Assembly: GCF_000812965.1 (NCBI RefSeq)
Contig: NZ_JSYN01000002.1
Coordinates: forward strand, 310,001 to 374,000
DNA: 64,000 nt
Origin: Pedobacter kyungheensis
GTDB lineage: Bacteria; Bacteroidota; Bacteroidia; Sphingobacteriales; Sphingobacteriaceae
Direction: 5' to 3'
Every line of letters starts with the position of its first letter. The stretch's first letter is position 1. The notes below the pieces were generated by a model. It had not been told where the DNA came from. It worked only from the letters and a program-made list of their open reading frames with translations, and ran no database searches. A program made the position numbers and the translations under genes. This document shows positions 60,538 through 64,000 of this stretch, one piece after another.

Positions 60538-60999
60538 GCCTGGCGTATTGATCTTGGTAAAAGAAAGCGAACCCAGTTTCCATCTCTTGTTCTCTCTGAT
60601 GTAAACCTCCGTCACAATAAATGGATTGGTCACCTCGTTTCCGCCTACAACAGCCAACAAGGTGATATTATTCAATAAGATAGCCGTATTATCGATAATA
60701 TTTACACTTGCAGAATGGATATCGGCTTTTTTGTAATGAATACCGCCCGACTTGATTATGTTTACTTCCTGTGCTTTTCCCCAGCTTCCGCCCATGTGCA
60801 CGAATACAGATTTTTCATCAAACAGGATGGCCAGTGAATCCGCATTTTTATCTGCCATCCAATCCCATTTCTTTTTCGATAGGTCTAATACTTCCTGCTC
60901 AGCTTTGGAAGGTGTAGATGTGCGGCTTCCCGGCGACTGGGCATAGGAAAGTACGGAGGTAAGTACCAGCAATAATGCCCCGGTAATTATTTTTCTCAT
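60526..60999 (-). CDS. Exported NTF2-like (DUF4440/SnoaL) protein
   Basis: A 157-residue protein with a signal peptide (ITGALLLVLTSVLSYAQ). The cone-shaped NTF2 fold is seen in VLDLSKKKWDWMADKNADSL, FDEKSVFVHMGGSWGKAQEV and NPFIVTEVYIRENKRWKLGS, the standard DUF4440 layout. Its function may be small-molecule binding or isomerisation. It lies 46 bp after the aldo-keto reductase gene in the redox cluster. Confidence 0.86.
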   Translation of the reverse strand: MRKIITGALLLVLTSVLSYAQSPGSRTSTPSKAEQEVLDLSKKKWDWMADKNADSLAILFDEKSVFVHMGGSWGKAQEVNIIKSGGIHYKKADIHSASVNIIDNTAILLNNITLLAVVGGNEVTNPFIVTEVYIRENKRWKLGSLSFTKINTPGSPR

Positions 61000-61045
61000 G
61001 TGGTTTTTAATTTAGGCGAGTATAGATTGATTTAAATATTATCAT

Positions 61046-62032
<987 letters not shown>

Positions 62033-62045
62033 TCAATTTTTATCC

Positions 62046-62945
<900 letters not shown>

Positions 62946-63080
62946 TCAACAAATATCCGACGGATGGGTACCATCAGGTGTAGACAGATTCCTGCTTTTA
63001 CTACCAATATTCCCGATCGGATAATGCACACTGTAGAAACCAACGATTTATGTTTATTTTTGATTCATAAACAACAGGTT

Positions 63081-63977
63081 ATGGAAAAGGAATTTCACTT
63101 TAAGTCAATTGCAGAATACAATGCATTTAACAACCATCAAACCATCCATCCGCTGGTTAGTGTTCTTGATTTCTCGAAAGCAAACACACGGACCGGGTCT
63201 AAGATGTATTTTGATCTGTATTGTGTTTTTCTAAAAGATGTGAAATGTGGCGACCTGAAATATGGCCGCGAGTATTACGATTATCAGGAAGGTACGCTTG
63301 TATTCATTTCTCCCGGACAGATGATTGATGTGGAGAATAAAATAGACTACTATCAGCCCGTAGGTCATGGCCTGGTTTTCCATCCGGATATGCTATTGGG
63401 CACCTCGTTGGGAAAAGCCATTGCCGAGTATAGTTTTTTCAGTTATAACACAAATGAGGCGCTTCACCTTTCTCCAAAAGAAAGGGATCTGGTATTGGAT
63501 CTTTTTTCAAAGATCGATACAGAGCTGCACCAGTCAATAGATAAACATAGCAAGAAGGTTATTGCTTCCAATATCGAATTGCTTTTCAATCATTGCGACC
63601 GCTTTTATGACAGGCAGTTCATCACCCGCGAAACAGTGAACAAAGGGGTGATTGATAAATTTGAAAATTTGCTCAACAGTTATTTTGAATCTGAGAAGCC
63701 ATATACGCTAGGCTTTCCTTCTGTAGCTTATTGTGCCGATCAGCTCCATTTCTCAGCAAAGTATTTTGGCGACCTGATCAAAAAAGAAACAGGTTCTACC
63801 GCACAAGAATACATCCAAAATAAAATCATAGATATTGCGAAGAACAAAATATACGGTACCAGGAAAACGGTGAGTGAAATCGCATATGAACTAGGTTTCA
63901 AATACCCTCAGCACCTGAACCGTTTGTTCAAACAGCGTGTAGGATTAACTCCAAATGAATTTAGGACCCTGAATTAA
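63081..63977 (+). CDS. AraC family transcriptional regulator
   Basis: From ATG 63081 (MEKEFHFKSIAEYNAFNNHQ) the protein is 298 residues with an N-terminal cupin-like effector domain (YYDYQEGTLVFISPGQMIDV) and a C-terminal AraC domain: SVAYCADQLHFSAKYFGDLI and TVSEIAYELGFKYPQHLNRL, then KQRVGLTPNEFR. The open frame begins at 62901 but overlaps the divergent promoter, so the internal ATG is chosen. It probably activates the aldo-keto reductase cluster read in the opposite direction. Confidence 0.92.
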   Translation: MEKEFHFKSIAEYNAFNNHQTIHPLVSVLDFSKANTRTGSKMYFDLYCVFLKDVKCGDLKYGREYYDYQEGTLVFISPGQMIDVENKIDYYQPVGHGLVFHPDMLLGTSLGKAIAEYSFFSYNTNEALHLSPKERDLVLDLFSKIDTELHQSIDKHSKKVIASNIELLFNHCDRFYDRQFITRETVNKGVIDKFENLLNSYFESEKPYTLGFPSVAYCADQLHFSAKYFGDLIKKETGSTAQEYIQNKIIDIAKNKIYGTRKTVSEIAYELGFKYPQHLNRLFKQRVGLTPNEFRTLN

Positions 63978-64000
63978 TGTTTCGTCCAATCAATATTAAA

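Overview
The window looks like chromosomal DNA of a member of the Bacteroidota, most likely Sphingobacteriaceae (Pedobacter/Mucilaginibacter-like). The grounds are the short RpoD-like sigma factor, the MobA/MobB/MobC-type mobilisation set, an IntDOT-like tyrosine recombinase, an SDR-type threonine dehydrogenase, a HicAB pair, promoters of the TTG-N19/21-TAnnTTTG type, and generally weak Shine-Dalgarno signals. No rRNA, CRISPR array or complete insertion sequence was seen. The only tRNA genes are two identical tRNA-Pro(TGG) copies near 53.1-53.3 kb.

Layout. 0-16 kb is a stress and maintenance block: treY (cut by the left edge) and treZ for trehalose, DUF72, a low-affinity iron permease-like protein, DUF2252, a ferritin-like DUF892 protein with a basic tail, DUF4385, an SGNH hydrolase, an abasic-site SRAP protein, a UmuC polymerase with a UmuD homologue that has lost both protease residues, an ECF sigma factor and a DUF4142 protein. 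16-21 kb holds a decayed duplicate of a helicase 5' end and a signalling cluster (PAS histidine kinase, divergent DUF892-like protein, response regulator, PAS-AraC regulator). 21.1-25.3 kb is a reactive-sulfur module: a Crp/Fnr regulator, a TauE/SafE exporter, a persulfide dioxygenase-rhodanese fusion and two YeeE/YedE half-transporters. Two near-identical Crp-type palindromes lie at the same distance from candidate promoters.

25.8-34.4 kb contains a response regulator, a HelD-like helicase gene broken by one in-frame TAG, two exported proteins, a hicAB toxin-antitoxin operon with a clear candidate operator, and a tightly overlapping operon of an RpoD-like sigma factor, two small membrane proteins and L-threonine dehydrogenase. 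34.5-38.8 kb is a mobilisation module (coupling protein, relaxase, MobA, candidate oriT, MerR/excisionase-like HTH). 38.8-53.3 kb carries possible cargo (Hsp20, response regulator, NhaA, DUF389, MarR-CrtB-lipocalin, ECF sigma, fasciclin protein) mixed with gene remnants. It ends at an integrase beside the tandem tRNA-Pro genes, which look like the right-hand side of an integrated mobilisable island. Its left boundary was not found.

53.8-64 kb reads as ordinary chromosome: an M60 peptidase lipoprotein with a ricin-type lectin domain, then a long minus-strand redox/hydrolase cluster (two aldo-keto reductases, NTF2-like, two alpha/beta hydrolases, flavodoxin, carboxymuconolactone decarboxylase, cupin) read divergently from an AraC regulator. 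The most interesting observations are the twin Crp operators of the sulfur module, the protease-dead UmuD, the nonsense-split helicase with a nuclease-like insertion and its decayed second copy, the hicAB operator and leader ORF, and the repeat arrays near hsp20 and the integrase.
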